Position numbers and translations under genes: made by a program. A stretch of DNA of 64,000 nt from Nitrosovibrio sp. Nv6 (GTDB lineage: Bacteria > Pseudomonadota > Gammaproteobacteria > Burkholderiales > Nitrosomonadaceae). The notes under the pieces are model-generated. The model worked only from the letters and a program-made list of their open reading frames with translations. It was not told the origin of the DNA and did not search any database. Of this stretch, positions 53,267 through 61,595 are shown piece by piece (the first letter of the stretch is position 1; each line of letters starts with the position of its first letter). The stretch is from positions 142,492-206,491 of the forward strand of contig NZ_FODX01000006.1 in NCBI RefSeq assembly GCF_900110495.1. The letters are read 5' to 3'.

Positions 53267-53414
53267 TTCGTTCTCCGCAAGATGGATCAGGAGACGCTTT
53301 CCGGTGACATCCCTGCTCTGGCTATTAACTCGAACTCCGTCAGTACACCAGCCTAGCGCCCTGCATTAAGTTATTGGTATAAGTATTTTTGCCTTTTTTG
53401 GACAATTACGAAAA

Positions 53415-53560
53415 TAGAGAGGGTTTAACGCAAACCTGGTATTTTCATCTGATTGTTTCGTCTTCTTAGGAAGACCATTGGGAGAATACTGCCCAGTCAT
53501 GTCGATATCATTTCAGTTTTGTGGCCGTTTTATGACACTCGGAATTTGGCTATAAACGAG
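53415..53560. repeat. Duplicated segment, copy 1b: pstS promoter region (second copy at 57066-57216)
   Basis: Shares TTTAACGCAA, ATTTTCATCT, TTGGGAGAATAC, GCCCAGT and TATAAACGAG with the second copy and includes the Pho box. The remaining parts of the gap (53267-53414 and 53561-53721) show no gene. Confidence 0.85.
53510..53538 (-). promoter_or_regulatory. Pho-box-like triple repeat upstream of pstS
   Basis: The minus strand reads GTGTCAT, AAAA, CGGCCAC, AAAA, CTGAAAT: three 7-mers with A-rich 4-base spacers on an 11-base period, matching PhoB sites. A TATTCT box about 20 bases downstream could be the -10. Confidence 0.75.
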
Positions 53561-53721
53561 AGGCAAAGCGGTGGAGGCAATCTCAGGAGAGTTCAAGTCG
53601 GCACGACCGGAAGATTGCATGGGCAATGAAACAAGATGATGAGTCTTGGTAATTTGATGGTTTTGTTCCTATCCTTTCATGAAGGACGACTTGCCTTTAC
53701 CGTCATCTAAAACGGATTTTT

Positions 53722-54969
53722 CTATTCTCGATCCCGCGGAACATTCAGGCGTCTGAAGAATATCAACAAGGCCATATCATAGGCAATCTTCAAAGCTCCA
53801 CAAGCAATCAAAGGTGCGCTCAACAATCCGCTGGCCAGCAAGGCCCCGGTGAAGGTTGGGCTCGCTATCGAAGCAAGGCTGCGGGATACCGCGGTGAAGC
53901 TTGCAGCGGCAGTTCGCTCCGCCGGGGTGACCACAGCCATTACATAGGCAGTACGTGTCGGCACGTCCATCTGCGATAATGCACTCCGTAAGAACAGCAG
54001 AGCGAGTGCGGCTTCCAGATTTGGGGCAATTGCAGCAAAAATGAGGCACACGTTAGCAGGGATGTGAGTGAAAACCATCGTATTGAGCAGCCCGATCCTG
54101 CGGGCGACGACCGGTGCAGCAAGCTGGGATCCGGCCGACAGGAGTCCCGCGCAGAAGAAGAATGTCCCAGCCTGTCCGAGTGACAGTCCAAACCGCTCAA
54201 AGAGCCAGAGCGTCAGCAGTGAATTTCCCAGCAATCCCCCAGCAAACGCATCAATGCTGAATAACATGGCAAGCTTGAAAACAATACTGCGTGATGGTCC
54301 CAGCGGCTGCGGTAGCGGGGCAGGATGGATCTCGAACGCCGGGAGAGTTCGATAGAGCAGCCAGACCGAACCGCCGAGTAGACCATACAGCACGAACATT
54401 GCGCGCAGGCCATCAATTAATGAAAGACCCGACCATGGCACGAGCCAAGCTGGGATCCCCGCGGCTAAGGCGCCCGCGGCGGCGCTCAGTGAGCCAATAA
54501 GCGAATAACGAGCGAATAGTATAGTTCTTGCGTTGCCGCTAGCCGCCTGTGCCAGGCGGGCATGCTCCAGCGGCAAAAATACGCTTACATCACCCGAACC
54601 CGGACTAAGTGTTCCTACGAATGCGATAACAAACAATGGCCAAAAAGACGAAACGCTCGCGAAGCCAAGGCCGGTAATCGCCATTAAAAAGGCAGCGGAC
54701 AGCAACAGCCGGCGAGTTGTCCATCTGTAGCCAATCGCACCGAGCGTCAACATGGCCAAGGCTGATCCGGCTAACGTTGCCGTGCTTAAAAAGCCTACGT
54801 CCAGTTGATCAAATCCCAGCGCCAGCAGATAAGCGGGCAAAAGCACAGCAACATAGCCATCGCCAAAGGCGCGCAACGCGCGAGCCGCCAGTAATGGAAA
54901 AGTGGTTTCATCTGCCCCCGCGGGCATGAGTAACCGGGTAAGTATCCTGCGCCCCACGCCCGTGCTCAC
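53722..54969 (-). CDS. Major facilitator superfamily transporter
   Basis: A 415-residue membrane protein with about twelve hydrophobic helices and the MFS inner loop after helix 2/3 (GYRWTTRRLLLSAAFLMAI). The middle loop (FEIHPAPLPQPLGPS) divides two six-helix halves. It starts at a GTG with AGGGGG seven bases upstream. The substrate cannot be predicted from sequence; its position between pstS and the Sbp-like gene suggests, weakly, an anion or an efflux role during phosphate limitation. No Pho box was seen directly before it. Confidence 0.82.
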   Translation of the reverse strand: MSTGVGRRILTRLLMPAGADETTFPLLAARALRAFGDGYVAVLLPAYLLALGFDQLDVGFLSTATLAGSALAMLTLGAIGYRWTTRRLLLSAAFLMAITGLGFASVSSFWPLFVIAFVGTLSPGSGDVSVFLPLEHARLAQAASGNARTILFARYSLIGSLSAAAGALAAGIPAWLVPWSGLSLIDGLRAMFVLYGLLGGSVWLLYRTLPAFEIHPAPLPQPLGPSRSIVFKLAMLFSIDAFAGGLLGNSLLTLWLFERFGLSLGQAGTFFFCAGLLSAGSQLAAPVVARRIGLLNTMVFTHIPANVCLIFAAIAPNLEAALALLFLRSALSQMDVPTRTAYVMAVVTPAERTAAASFTAVSRSLASIASPTFTGALLASGLLSAPLIACGALKIAYDMALLIFFRRLNVPRDRE

Positions 54970-55651
54970 TACTTGACCCCCTATCTGCGATCTGTCTATA
55001 AAGTAATGCCGATTTTGTCACTCAGGATTATTCGGCGCTACCTTGCGCATCTAACGCCTTTTTAATGTTTTTCTTGCCAGACGACTTGGCGCTCATCTCA
55101 ATTGCATGCGATTTCCACATGGCAGTGGCTATTAAACCTAAATCCGGCAGTTGATCGCTCATTTTTCAGTTTTGAATTATGATTCAAAAGAATTTTTGTA
55201 TCACTTGAGCTTCACATTTTTGGTGAGTTCGCTACGGGGCGGATTGCACGGTTTTTGCGGCGCATAGCTACGTTGCAACTCCTTGGAATGGAGCGCCCTG
55301 GAGCGTGGCACGCGGGGATTGGGCAGCGCAGGGGATGCTCACGACCGCATACATGGCGCCCGCATCCCGCTGCGGGGTCGCACCTTCCTGCGGAAGGCAC
55401 TGCTCCGTCCTGCGCGGTCGCACCATTCCGCGTCGTCACGCCTTGCCCTGCACCCCAAAAACCGCACACTCCACCCCGTCCAACTACCGGATTTAGGTTA
55501 AAAGTAAAAGTGGATCGGGCTACGTTGTATCGTCAGCCCCTGACGGACAAAGAAAGATTGAGCGCTCCCTTCCCCGCAAGGAGAAAGGAGAGGGGGAATT
55601 GAAGGAACCGCCAAAGGGGCGGTGAACCGAAGCCTGTCCGTTCAAAAAAAC
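54970..55651. other. Intergenic region with a possible 44-residue frame
   Basis: On the minus strand 55028-55162 encodes a 44-residue frame (MSDQLPDLGLIATAMWKSH, then a Lys/Ser-rich tail). No good ribosome binding site precedes it, so I do not call it firmly. From 55240 to 55480 the sequence is unusually GC-rich with many short palindromes (for example GCGGGGTCGC and CTGCGGAAGGC); long frames there are compositional. No known repeat was identified. Confidence 0.35.
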
Positions 55652-56758
55652 TCACGCGCATGCTGATCGCGCGCATCGCATTATCTTATAAGCGGCGTTG
55701 ATAGAGCTATTCATCGAGGCAAAATTCGGAACATCACCGGTGATCTGGTCAAAAACACCGCCCCTGGCAAAATGTATTTTCTGGGCTCTCTGCCAACCAC
55801 CGGACACCTCGTCAACCGTAAATAAGTCAAGGTGAGGAAACCGGTCCTCGTACCTGGCGGCGACAGAGGGATCGCGGGGACGGTAATAGTGCTTGGCGGC
55901 GATATGCTGTGCCTGGGGTGTATGTAGATATTCGATGTATGAAGCCACACCGCGTGCGCCTTTCCCGTTTGCAACCGCATCCGCTACGCTAATAATGGGT
56001 TCAGCCACTATTGATATAGACGGGGTAACTATTTCAAACTTATCGTTTCCACTATTCTGAACGATGCGGTGCGCTTCATTTTCCCAAGTGAGAAGTACGT
56101 CGCCTATATTGAGAAAGACAAAGGCAGTAGCCAGGTTTCCCGGCTTTTTACCCTCGTAATCCACTGTCTGGGCGTTGGCAAACAATTGGCTGACAAATTC
56201 ACGTGCGGTTTGTTCACTGCCGCCTGATTGCCTCATTGCATATCCCCAGGCAGCCAGATAATTCCAGCGACCGTTTTCAGAGCGCTTTGGGTTCGGGGTA
56301 ACTACTTTTATATCAGAACGTACCAGATCGCCCCAGTCCCGCAGTTCCTTCGGGTTGCCTTTCCGTACGAGAAACACGATGGTTGAGGTATAGGCTGAAG
56401 GGTAAGAACCAATTCGAAAATCCCGCGCCAAAGGCTCGCGGAGTGCGGGTGCAATAGACTTTTCCTTATCATTCAGCCTGGCTACATCGTAGGACAGCGC
56501 GAGGGCCGGAACATCAAGTCCATCGACCGCAATATGCACCGGCTTGCCCAGTTTGCTCCGTGCCTGCTCGACTTTGATATCCAGGCCCGTCCGGGTTTTC
56601 CAGTGAGAGGCGAACGCGACATTCAAATCCCCGTATAACCGCCCTGTGGCGCCGAGTGCAGGAAGATCGCCAAAATTATTCAGAGTGGCATAGGCCGCGC
56701 CCAGGCTCACCAGCACTATAGATATACCAACAGCAAAACGGGAGCTGTCCAGCAACAT
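55652..56758 (-). CDS. Sulfate-binding-protein-like periplasmic protein (Sbp family, altered ligand motif)
   Basis: A 368-residue protein of the Sbp/CysP family, recognised from YTSTIVFLVRKGNPKELRDW, VTPNPKRSENGRWNYLAAWGYA, GDVLLTWENEAH, AAKHYYRPRD and FDQITGD. The N-terminus has a signal anchor (FAVGISIVLVSLGAAYA). The usual SHGGSGKQAR block that binds sulfate is replaced by ARSKLGKPVHIAVDGLD, so ligand specificity may differ. It has a strong GGAGG site and follows a truncated small ORF. A strong Pho-box-like repeat lies upstream, unlike for sulfate genes. No cysTWA genes are present. Confidence 0.85.
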   Translation of the reverse strand: MLLDSSRFAVGISIVLVSLGAAYATLNNFGDLPALGATGRLYGDLNVAFASHWKTRTGLDIKVEQARSKLGKPVHIAVDGLDVPALALSYDVARLNDKEKSIAPALREPLARDFRIGSYPSAYTSTIVFLVRKGNPKELRDWGDLVRSDIKVVTPNPKRSENGRWNYLAAWGYAMRQSGGSEQTAREFVSQLFANAQTVDYEGKKPGNLATAFVFLNIGDVLLTWENEAHRIVQNSGNDKFEIVTPSISIVAEPIISVADAVANGKGARGVASYIEYLHTPQAQHIAAKHYYRPRDPSVAARYEDRFPHLDLFTVDEVSGGWQRAQKIHFARGGVFDQITGDVPNFASMNSSINAAYKIMRCARSACA

Positions 56759-56760
56759 TT

Positions 56761-56931
56761 TTATTTCCTCCAGAGCACTACGGATTCAGGAAAACCAGCG
56801 AGTTCTTCTTCGTGCACATAGGCTAAAACACCACAGGTTTTTTGCGGATCGTAAGGTAGATTAGAAATAACGTTATTCATGCGCTCGATATGGTCCTCTT
56901 TAGTCCGTATATAAACAGCATATTCAAGCAT
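56761..56931 (-). pseudogene. Truncated copy of the small-protein family, ending at the Sbp-like gene's ribosome binding site
   Basis: The minus strand encodes 56 residues, MLEYAVYIRTKEDHIERMNN to AYVHEEELAGFPESVVLW, clearly homologous to the 81-residue protein at 51671-51916. It lacks the GPSxGxAP end because the frame stops at TAA (56761-56763), two bases before the Sbp-like ATG. The last codons overlap the GGAGG of that gene. It may still be translated as a leader that couples to the Sbp-like gene. Confidence 0.7.
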
Positions 56932-57065
56932 GGCTCACTCTTGTGCCAATGAGATTCGATTCGCACATCGTACTGTGGATTTATTACAGTATTTTTAAGG
57001 GCACTTGGAGGCGGCCCATGGAGACAACTACGTGATCCCTTGGGAGAGGAAGTCTTCAGGAAAGG
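56932..57065. repeat. Duplicated segment, copy 2a (matches 51917-52060)
   Basis: Leader DNA of the truncated small ORF. It is directly joined to copy 2b, whereas in copy 1 the matching parts are separated by the pstS gene (about 1.35 kb). Confidence 0.85.
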
Positions 57066-57216
57066 GAAATGGGGGGATTTAACGCAAGCCTGAGATTTTC
57101 ATCTAATTATTCTCGCCTTCTCAATAGGAAACAATTGGGAGAATACCGCCCAGTTATGTCTGTATCATTTCCGTTTTGTGACGGTTTTATGACAGCTGGT
57201 GAGTTTGGGTATAAAC
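57066..57216. repeat. Duplicated segment, copy 2b: pstS-type promoter (matches 53415-53560)
   Basis: Includes the Pho box and the conserved -10-like region. Similarity ends at about 57216 with TATAAACGAG, and IS256-like sequence starts within 20 bases. Confidence 0.85.
57167..57195 (-). promoter_or_regulatory. Pho-box-like triple repeat upstream of the Sbp-like gene
   Basis: The minus strand reads CTGTCAT, AAAA, CCGTCAC, AAAA, CGGAAAT. The first 18 bases differ from the textbook PhoB box at one position, the best of the four sites here. Confidence 0.8.
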
Positions 57217-57224
57217 GAGGCGAG

Positions 57225-57650
57225 TAAGCCGCAGCTCCACCCTGTGGTTCTGGATGGCGAATCGATTTTGGGGGAATCCGGGCTGGCGGGCCAGCTCAAG
57301 AAACAATTGGCCGAGCGCATGCTGGGCGCGGAACTGAACCATCACTCACCGCCGAGGCTGTGCAGGCAGCTGGCAACCGCCGCAACGGCACCAGGCCGTG
57401 TATCTGGCGTTGGGCATCCGGGCAGACGGCCGCAAGGAAGTGCTGGGATTGTGGATCGAGCAGACCGAGGATGCCAAGTTCTGGCTCAAGGTCTTCAATA
57501 AATTAGAAACCGTGGATTGTTCGACATTCTGATCGCCGTAGTCGACGGCCACGGCTTTCCGGAAGCGATCGAGGCGGTCTACCTCCTCCGCCGCGCCATC
57601 GTGGACTACCTCAAGAACCGCTATACGACATCCAACTGGCGTGTGTGCCT
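57225..57650 (+). pseudogene. IS256-family transposase remnant
   Basis: Frames on the plus strand show GESGLAGQLKKQLAERMLG and, from 57398, VYLALGIRADGRKEVLGLWI then QTEDAKFWLKVF. After a frame change, ILIAVVDGHGFPEAIEAVY appears. These are parts of an IS256/mutator-type transposase, joined with internal deletions and several frame breaks. It borders the duplicated Pho promoter and may mark the rearrangement end. Confidence 0.75.
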
Positions 57651-57714
57651 TTAACCGGGATTGCCCGGCGAGTCTACAGCTATAAAAGCTGTAGGGATCC
57701 GTGAACGCTGCTGG

Positions 57715-57890
57715 GGCTATGCATGAAAGAACTGGCGATGACGCGGATGCGATACGGCTGCCGCAAGATCGGCATTCTGCTCGAGCGTGAAAGCCTCTGT
57801 CACAGTATGGGCATGTTGTACCGTATTTATCGGGAGGAAGGCCTTTCGTTAGGCTGTCAGCCGGACGCTGGCAACACATCCAGGTTGCCC
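57715..57890 (+). pseudogene. IS3-family transposase fragment
   Basis: The frame from 57723 reads KELAMTRMRYGCRKIGILLE and MLYRIYREEGLSLG, the HTH_21 region of an IS3 OrfB. Sequence identity with the family is lost on both sides. It sits immediately after the IS256 remnant, showing repeated insertion at this site. Confidence 0.75.
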
Positions 57891-57935
57891 GGCGCCCGAT
57901 TTCATAACTTCTTCAATCTCTCCGGGTTTTCGATA

Positions 57936-58211
57936 TTATCGAAAGCAAGTAAGAACGTGTGCTTCTTCAAACTCTATTTCATCGTGGATTTTCATTCCGT
58001 TGAATTCTCGCGCAGAGCTCGGCTGAAAGTCACGTATTCGTCCACGAAAGCGGAAACCGTCCATGACTTGCACAATTTCTACCAACACCAATTCTGTGCC
58101 GAGGAGCAAGGACACGTTGTCACCGTGGGTGACAGTATCGTTATAACGGACTCCATAAAGACGTTTTCCAGCATAAATGATGGATGAATGGGCAATACGC
58201 TTGGTGAACAT
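57936..58211 (-). CDS. Small hypothetical protein, 91 residues
   Basis: The product has a coherent soluble sequence: SSIIYAGKRLYGVRYNDTV, then LLLGTELVLVEIVQVMDGF and FRFRGRIRDFQPSSAREFNG, ending MKIHDEIEFEEAHVLTCF. It has balanced charge and looks like a small beta-rich domain under selection, but I recognise no family. An alternative start lies a few codons inside. It faces the IS3 fragment and is alone on its strand until the bactofilin gene 350 bases upstream. Confidence 0.5.
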   Translation of the reverse strand: MFTKRIAHSSIIYAGKRLYGVRYNDTVTHGDNVSLLLGTELVLVEIVQVMDGFRFRGRIRDFQPSSAREFNGMKIHDEIEFEEAHVLTCFR

Positions 58212-58558
58212 CTCGTAGCTCTTCGCTTGTAAGCCTCAAGTAGAAACGGGAATAGGGCAAGCTGCTCTATCCCAACTTGAAACTGGCGATATTGCCCCCT
58301 CACGTATATTGGGCAGCGGTGCCACGTGTGCCACTCGTGCTTTAGCTAGCTGTGAGAGTTTACAGGTAGGACAAATTGGGGTCACAACTGCCTGGCGCGA
58401 CACATTGTTATAGTTAATCTTTTATCAAAATCCCAAATACCTTTGCCAACAATCCCGCCAGGCTTCCCATGCCCTTGTCTACCGGCGCCAGGTATTGCTC
58501 AAGGTTCGTCAGGTCACGCATATCCTGATCGCTGTTGAGAGCCAAATTTTTCGATTTT
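58212..58558 (-). other. Region downstream of bactofilin with a 35-codon frame (58414-58521)
   Basis: An ATG at 58521 opens 35 codons (MRDLTNLEQYLAPVDKGMG, ending VFGILIKD) with stop at 58414. The frame is also open upstream into the bactofilin end. AGGA lies only one base before the ATG, so translation is doubtful. The amphipathic pattern is protein-like. Nothing else was found in 58212-58413. Confidence 0.3.
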
Positions 58559-59017
58559 TTATCGTTCGTCCAAATCGCCTGCAAAGTGCAGCCGCGAAGG
58601 TGAGGCGCCTTCTGCGGACGATATTAACGTAACTACCTTATTGCTGGGTTGCACTTTATCCAGACGACGGCACACACCATTGACCGTTGCCCCAATATGC
58701 ATTGCCATATTTTTGTAAGAAACTGCTCCGGAGACCGTGGCTTCGGCTTGCAGTTCAAGATATTCGTGTGAGTGGATAGGCCCAACGACGGTCCCGTTGA
58801 TAATCGCGTATGAAACTTCGATTTGGCCTTGAACAAAGGCGTCCTTACTCATGATCAGTGTGCTGGGCCTGTCGCCTGAGGCGGTAATATTTCCAGTTAC
58901 ACGGCCATCTATTCGCAATCCTCCCTCAAAGTTGATATCGCCGCGAATTTCGGTATCTGTACCGATAAGTGAATCTATATGGTTTGGCGGTTCATGGAGC
59001 TTCTTTTTTCCAAACAT
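58559..59017 (-). CDS. Bactofilin (polymer-forming cytoskeletal protein)
   Basis: A 152-residue protein with the bactofilin right-handed beta-helix: IGTDTEIRGDINFEGGLRID starts the domain, GRVTGNI and VSYAIINGTVVGPIHSHEYL continue the short repeats, and LELQAEATVSGAVSYKNMAM ends it. The flanking N-terminal (MFGKKKLHEPPN) and C-terminal tails are short and disordered, as in the family. Bactofilins polymerise without nucleotide at the membrane and guide cell shape or polar structures. No peptidase (M23) partner gene is adjacent. Confidence 0.92.
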   Translation of the reverse strand: MFGKKKLHEPPNHIDSLIGTDTEIRGDINFEGGLRIDGRVTGNITASGDRPSTLIMSKDAFVQGQIEVSYAIINGTVVGPIHSHEYLELQAEATVSGAVSYKNMAMHIGATVNGVCRRLDKVQPSNKVVTLISSAEGASPSRLHFAGDLDER

Positions 59018-59483
59018 ATTTTTTTAAGTCCTCTCGTAAAAGAAAGGCATGGCACTGCAGCACTCAATTATGAGTCGCCACAAGCGCCGCAATTGAAGTT
59101 TTCTAGAGAGCATTGTTGAGCCTATCGCTCAGACGTCGGTTCGGCTGACGCCTATCCATCTCCCGTCGCTCTTTGATTGGTGAGGGCGAAACTTCCTCTT
59201 CTCCGGCAATTAACCAGTCCAGGGGAAGGAAGATTTGAACGCGGTTTAATCAGCTTATTTTTTCAATTAAACAAAGGTTTCATTTTGAAAACCGAAGGAT
59301 AGTTATGCTTGACTTAAATGTCAACTATCATTTAACTTCATGGGGAAAACGAATTCTGGAATCTTTTTCCTGAATAATTTTGCAGTTCAGGCTTATCGCC
59401 CGGGTCTAACAGCGAGAAAAATTTATGGCGCGATAAAAAAACCCCTTATAACGGGTGGGGTAATAATCAGCGCAAGGGGAGGA
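59018..59483. other. Intergenic region upstream of bactofilin
   Basis: AT-rich around 59260-59340, consistent with the bactofilin promoter. The right part holds the terminator of the next gene. No gene recognised. Confidence 0.4.
59434..59461 (-). terminator. Rho-independent terminator of the 59.5-60.0 kb gene
   Basis: On the minus strand ACCCC and GGGGT pair around an 11-base loop, followed by seven T. It lies about 20 bases after the gene's stop codon. Confidence 0.7.
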
Positions 59484-59993
59484 CTACTCGATTGATGGCA
59501 GAGGTACGTTCAGCTCTTTGGCCTTGGCCTCGACAGCCCCGGAAGTTCTGCCAAGCTTCAATGCGATTCTCCTGATAGGTACATTCTGGCTGACCATGGC
59601 CTCCAGAATGCGAATGTGCTCTGCTGTCCAGGGACCATATGAATTATACGCTCGCTGCCGTCTTTCGCCCTGCCGCCTCTCGCCGGCTCTGCGTTCCGGC
59701 TCACGTCGGGCAGCCCCAGGGTGCGCGTTATCATCTCTGCATATCCTGGCTATGATTTGCTCCGCTGTCGATGCTAGAGACGATTGCGATTTCCGGGATA
59801 CGCAATCCTCCGCAATAATTTGCAGCAACTCAACAAGCTCTCCTCGGCTCTCGGGCGGCAGGATGTTCAAAACACTCTTCAATATTTGATATGACTGCTG
59901 AAGTTCCTCGTTCCAAGGATCTAATACATCTTCATCTGGATTTTCTCCATTTGCGAGGCCAACATTCTTGCCAGGTTTCACCTCATCTTCCAT
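59484..59993 (-). CDS. Hypothetical protein with C-terminal Myb/HTH-like motif
   Basis: 169 residues from the ATG at 59993 (MEDEVKPGKN), chosen because AGGAGG lies 6 bases upstream; the frame opens at a TTG 18 bases earlier. The N-terminal half is acidic and helical (LQQSYQILKSVLNILPPESR). A short Arg-rich linker (RREPERRAGERRQGERRQ) follows, and the last 45 residues (WTAEHIRILEAMVSQNVPIR, then LKLGRTSGAVEAKAKEL) look like a SANT/GcrA-type helix-turn-helix. A DNA-binding role is plausible. A terminator follows. Confidence 0.7.
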   Translation of the reverse strand: MEDEVKPGKNVGLANGENPDEDVLDPWNEELQQSYQILKSVLNILPPESRGELVELLQIIAEDCVSRKSQSSLASTAEQIIARICRDDNAHPGAARREPERRAGERRQGERRQRAYNSYGPWTAEHIRILEAMVSQNVPIRRIALKLGRTSGAVEAKAKELNVPLPSIE

Positions 59994-60340
59994 AAGAATC
60001 CTCCTTTTCAATCAGACACTTTTTAGACAATGCCGATAAGCGGCTGGGTTGCTTTCGAACGTGTGAAAATACAGCGTTCCTCCCATTTTACTGGCCCCTG
60101 CCCGGCGGCGTCATCCATTCGTGTGTTTCACGGGCCACCATCTCTTCTCTTCCCCTTCCAACAACTACATCATGTAGCAGTGCGTCTTGCGCGCTTGGGA
60201 CCAGCGCATCAGTTCAATGCGCCGCTCGTGCTAGTCGTCGTCGTGCTAGACGTCGACATGTTAAACAACTCTTGACATTTATGTAAAGTAAAACTAGTCT
60301 TTAAATAGAAAGCGAATTTTATCTATATTAGCATCGAAAT
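59994..60340. other. Divergent intergenic region
   Basis: Promoters for the leftward HTH-like gene and the rightward Xre-type gene. The sequence just before 60341 is AT-rich (AAATAGAAAGCGAATTTTAT). A GTCGTCGTCGTG microrepeat lies near 60235-60246. No gene recognised. Confidence 0.4.
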
Positions 60341-60634
60341 ATGCATATAGGCATAGGTACCCGTCTTACACAATTACGGCTCAGATATAAGCTTAACCAG
60401 AGCCAACTGGGCGAGCTATGCGGTGTTACTAAAGCCGCAGTTTCTCAATGGGAGAAGGAAACCTCCATGCCGGAAATAAGCAAGTTGATTAAACTGCGCT
60501 CAAAGCTTTTCTTTTCCCTGGACTGGTTGATTACAGGAGAGGAAGAAGTAATGCTGCGACCAGTGATCGAACGAAGACAATATAACAGGCGTCAATGGAA
60601 CCGGCGCTTTAGCGACAGGTTCAACATTCTCTGA
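60341..60634 (+). CDS. Xre-family transcriptional regulator (HTH_3)
   Basis: A 97-residue protein. Residues 5-60 are a Cro/CI helix-turn-helix: RLTQLRLRYKLNQSQLGELC, GVTKAAVSQWEKETSMPEI and KLIKLRSKLFFSLDWLITG, the last matching phage-repressor-like regulators. The C-terminal tail is Arg-rich (RRQYNRRQWNRRFSDRF) and has no dimerisation or peptidase domain. It could be a solitary prophage- or plasmid-type repressor. No target operator was identified. Confidence 0.85.
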   Translation: MHIGIGTRLTQLRLRYKLNQSQLGELCGVTKAAVSQWEKETSMPEISKLIKLRSKLFFSLDWLITGEEEVMLRPVIERRQYNRRQWNRRFSDRFNIL

Positions 60635-61595
60635 AGCTGCCCGGTTACCATGATGATGTTGCCTGGATGAGGATTTAAACACGGCATTTCGGAGAGAAGG
60701 GTTCTGGCGATTCCCTATCTGCTCAACTGGAAGTTGGAATACTGGCAGGGCTGAGCTGAGTTTCATCGATCTTGGATTTTCCTCCGTTTTTTGTACTGAA
60801 TCTTTCCGGCGAAACTTTTGTCACCGGTTTAATAGAATATCTCACGCAACCTCGTCGAACTCGACGGCGAGCGTCTCCAGAAACCTGACTGTCATCATAT
60901 GGAACCCTGCCTGAAGGTCGCATCGGCAACGGCGCGATCAGGTAAAGAGTGCGTCGGCAGGCCGGACCGCCCGCCGAGGCAAGCTTCGGATCCTGTGCAA
61001 GCGGCTTGGTTCTGTCATACAGCTCCTGGTCAAAGCTGCGCGGCCCGTTCGATTATCCCGGCCCGATGTAGGCCACAATGGTGAGCAAATCCTCGCGTGC
61101 CTTCAGCCGCCCCTCGATGCAGCAAGGAGTCTTTGCCTTCGCCATGGATCAGCTGGTTGGGGATGCCATGTGTGCACAAGGGCTGGAATTCGGCCTCGTA
61201 GCCCAAGCCGTCGGTGCAGCTATTCACATGGGCAATAAGGGCGAATGTCCGCTGGTCCTGCACTTGATGCTCATGTGCCTTGCATCCAGATCAAATTAAT
61301 CCAACGGAGTTTTTCCCTTTTCCGGGGATAGATTGGGGATAGGGTTGTGAGCAAAGATTAATTAATTCAGCCAGAGCATCTCAAGTTTGAGGCGCAACTG
61401 ACGTAATTAGGCTATTGCAAACTGGAAAACTGCCATGGATCCATGTTCCGCCTCCTAAATCTGCTTCTCGCCGGCTCGGCTGGTTACGTGAGCAGGTTTT
61501 TGCACATTGTACTGGAGGCGATCGCTATTTCAGAAGTCTCGCATAAGCTAAAGTAGATAGGCCGCGATACGATAGAGGTTCGCGGCGTTTTGGGG
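60635..61595. other. Long stretch (961 bases) without a recognised gene
   Basis: Frames at 61030-61263 (minus) and 61078-61299 (plus) are open but have no ribosome binding site and no motif I recognise; one may be a decayed mobile-element gene. The last 200 bases are AT-rich and probably carry the promoter of the sensor gene. Confidence 0.35.

Noticed and set aside
55255..55602. 115-codon plus-strand frame in the GC-rich gap
   Set aside because: Pro/His/Arg/Ala composition follows base content; no ribosome binding site or motif.
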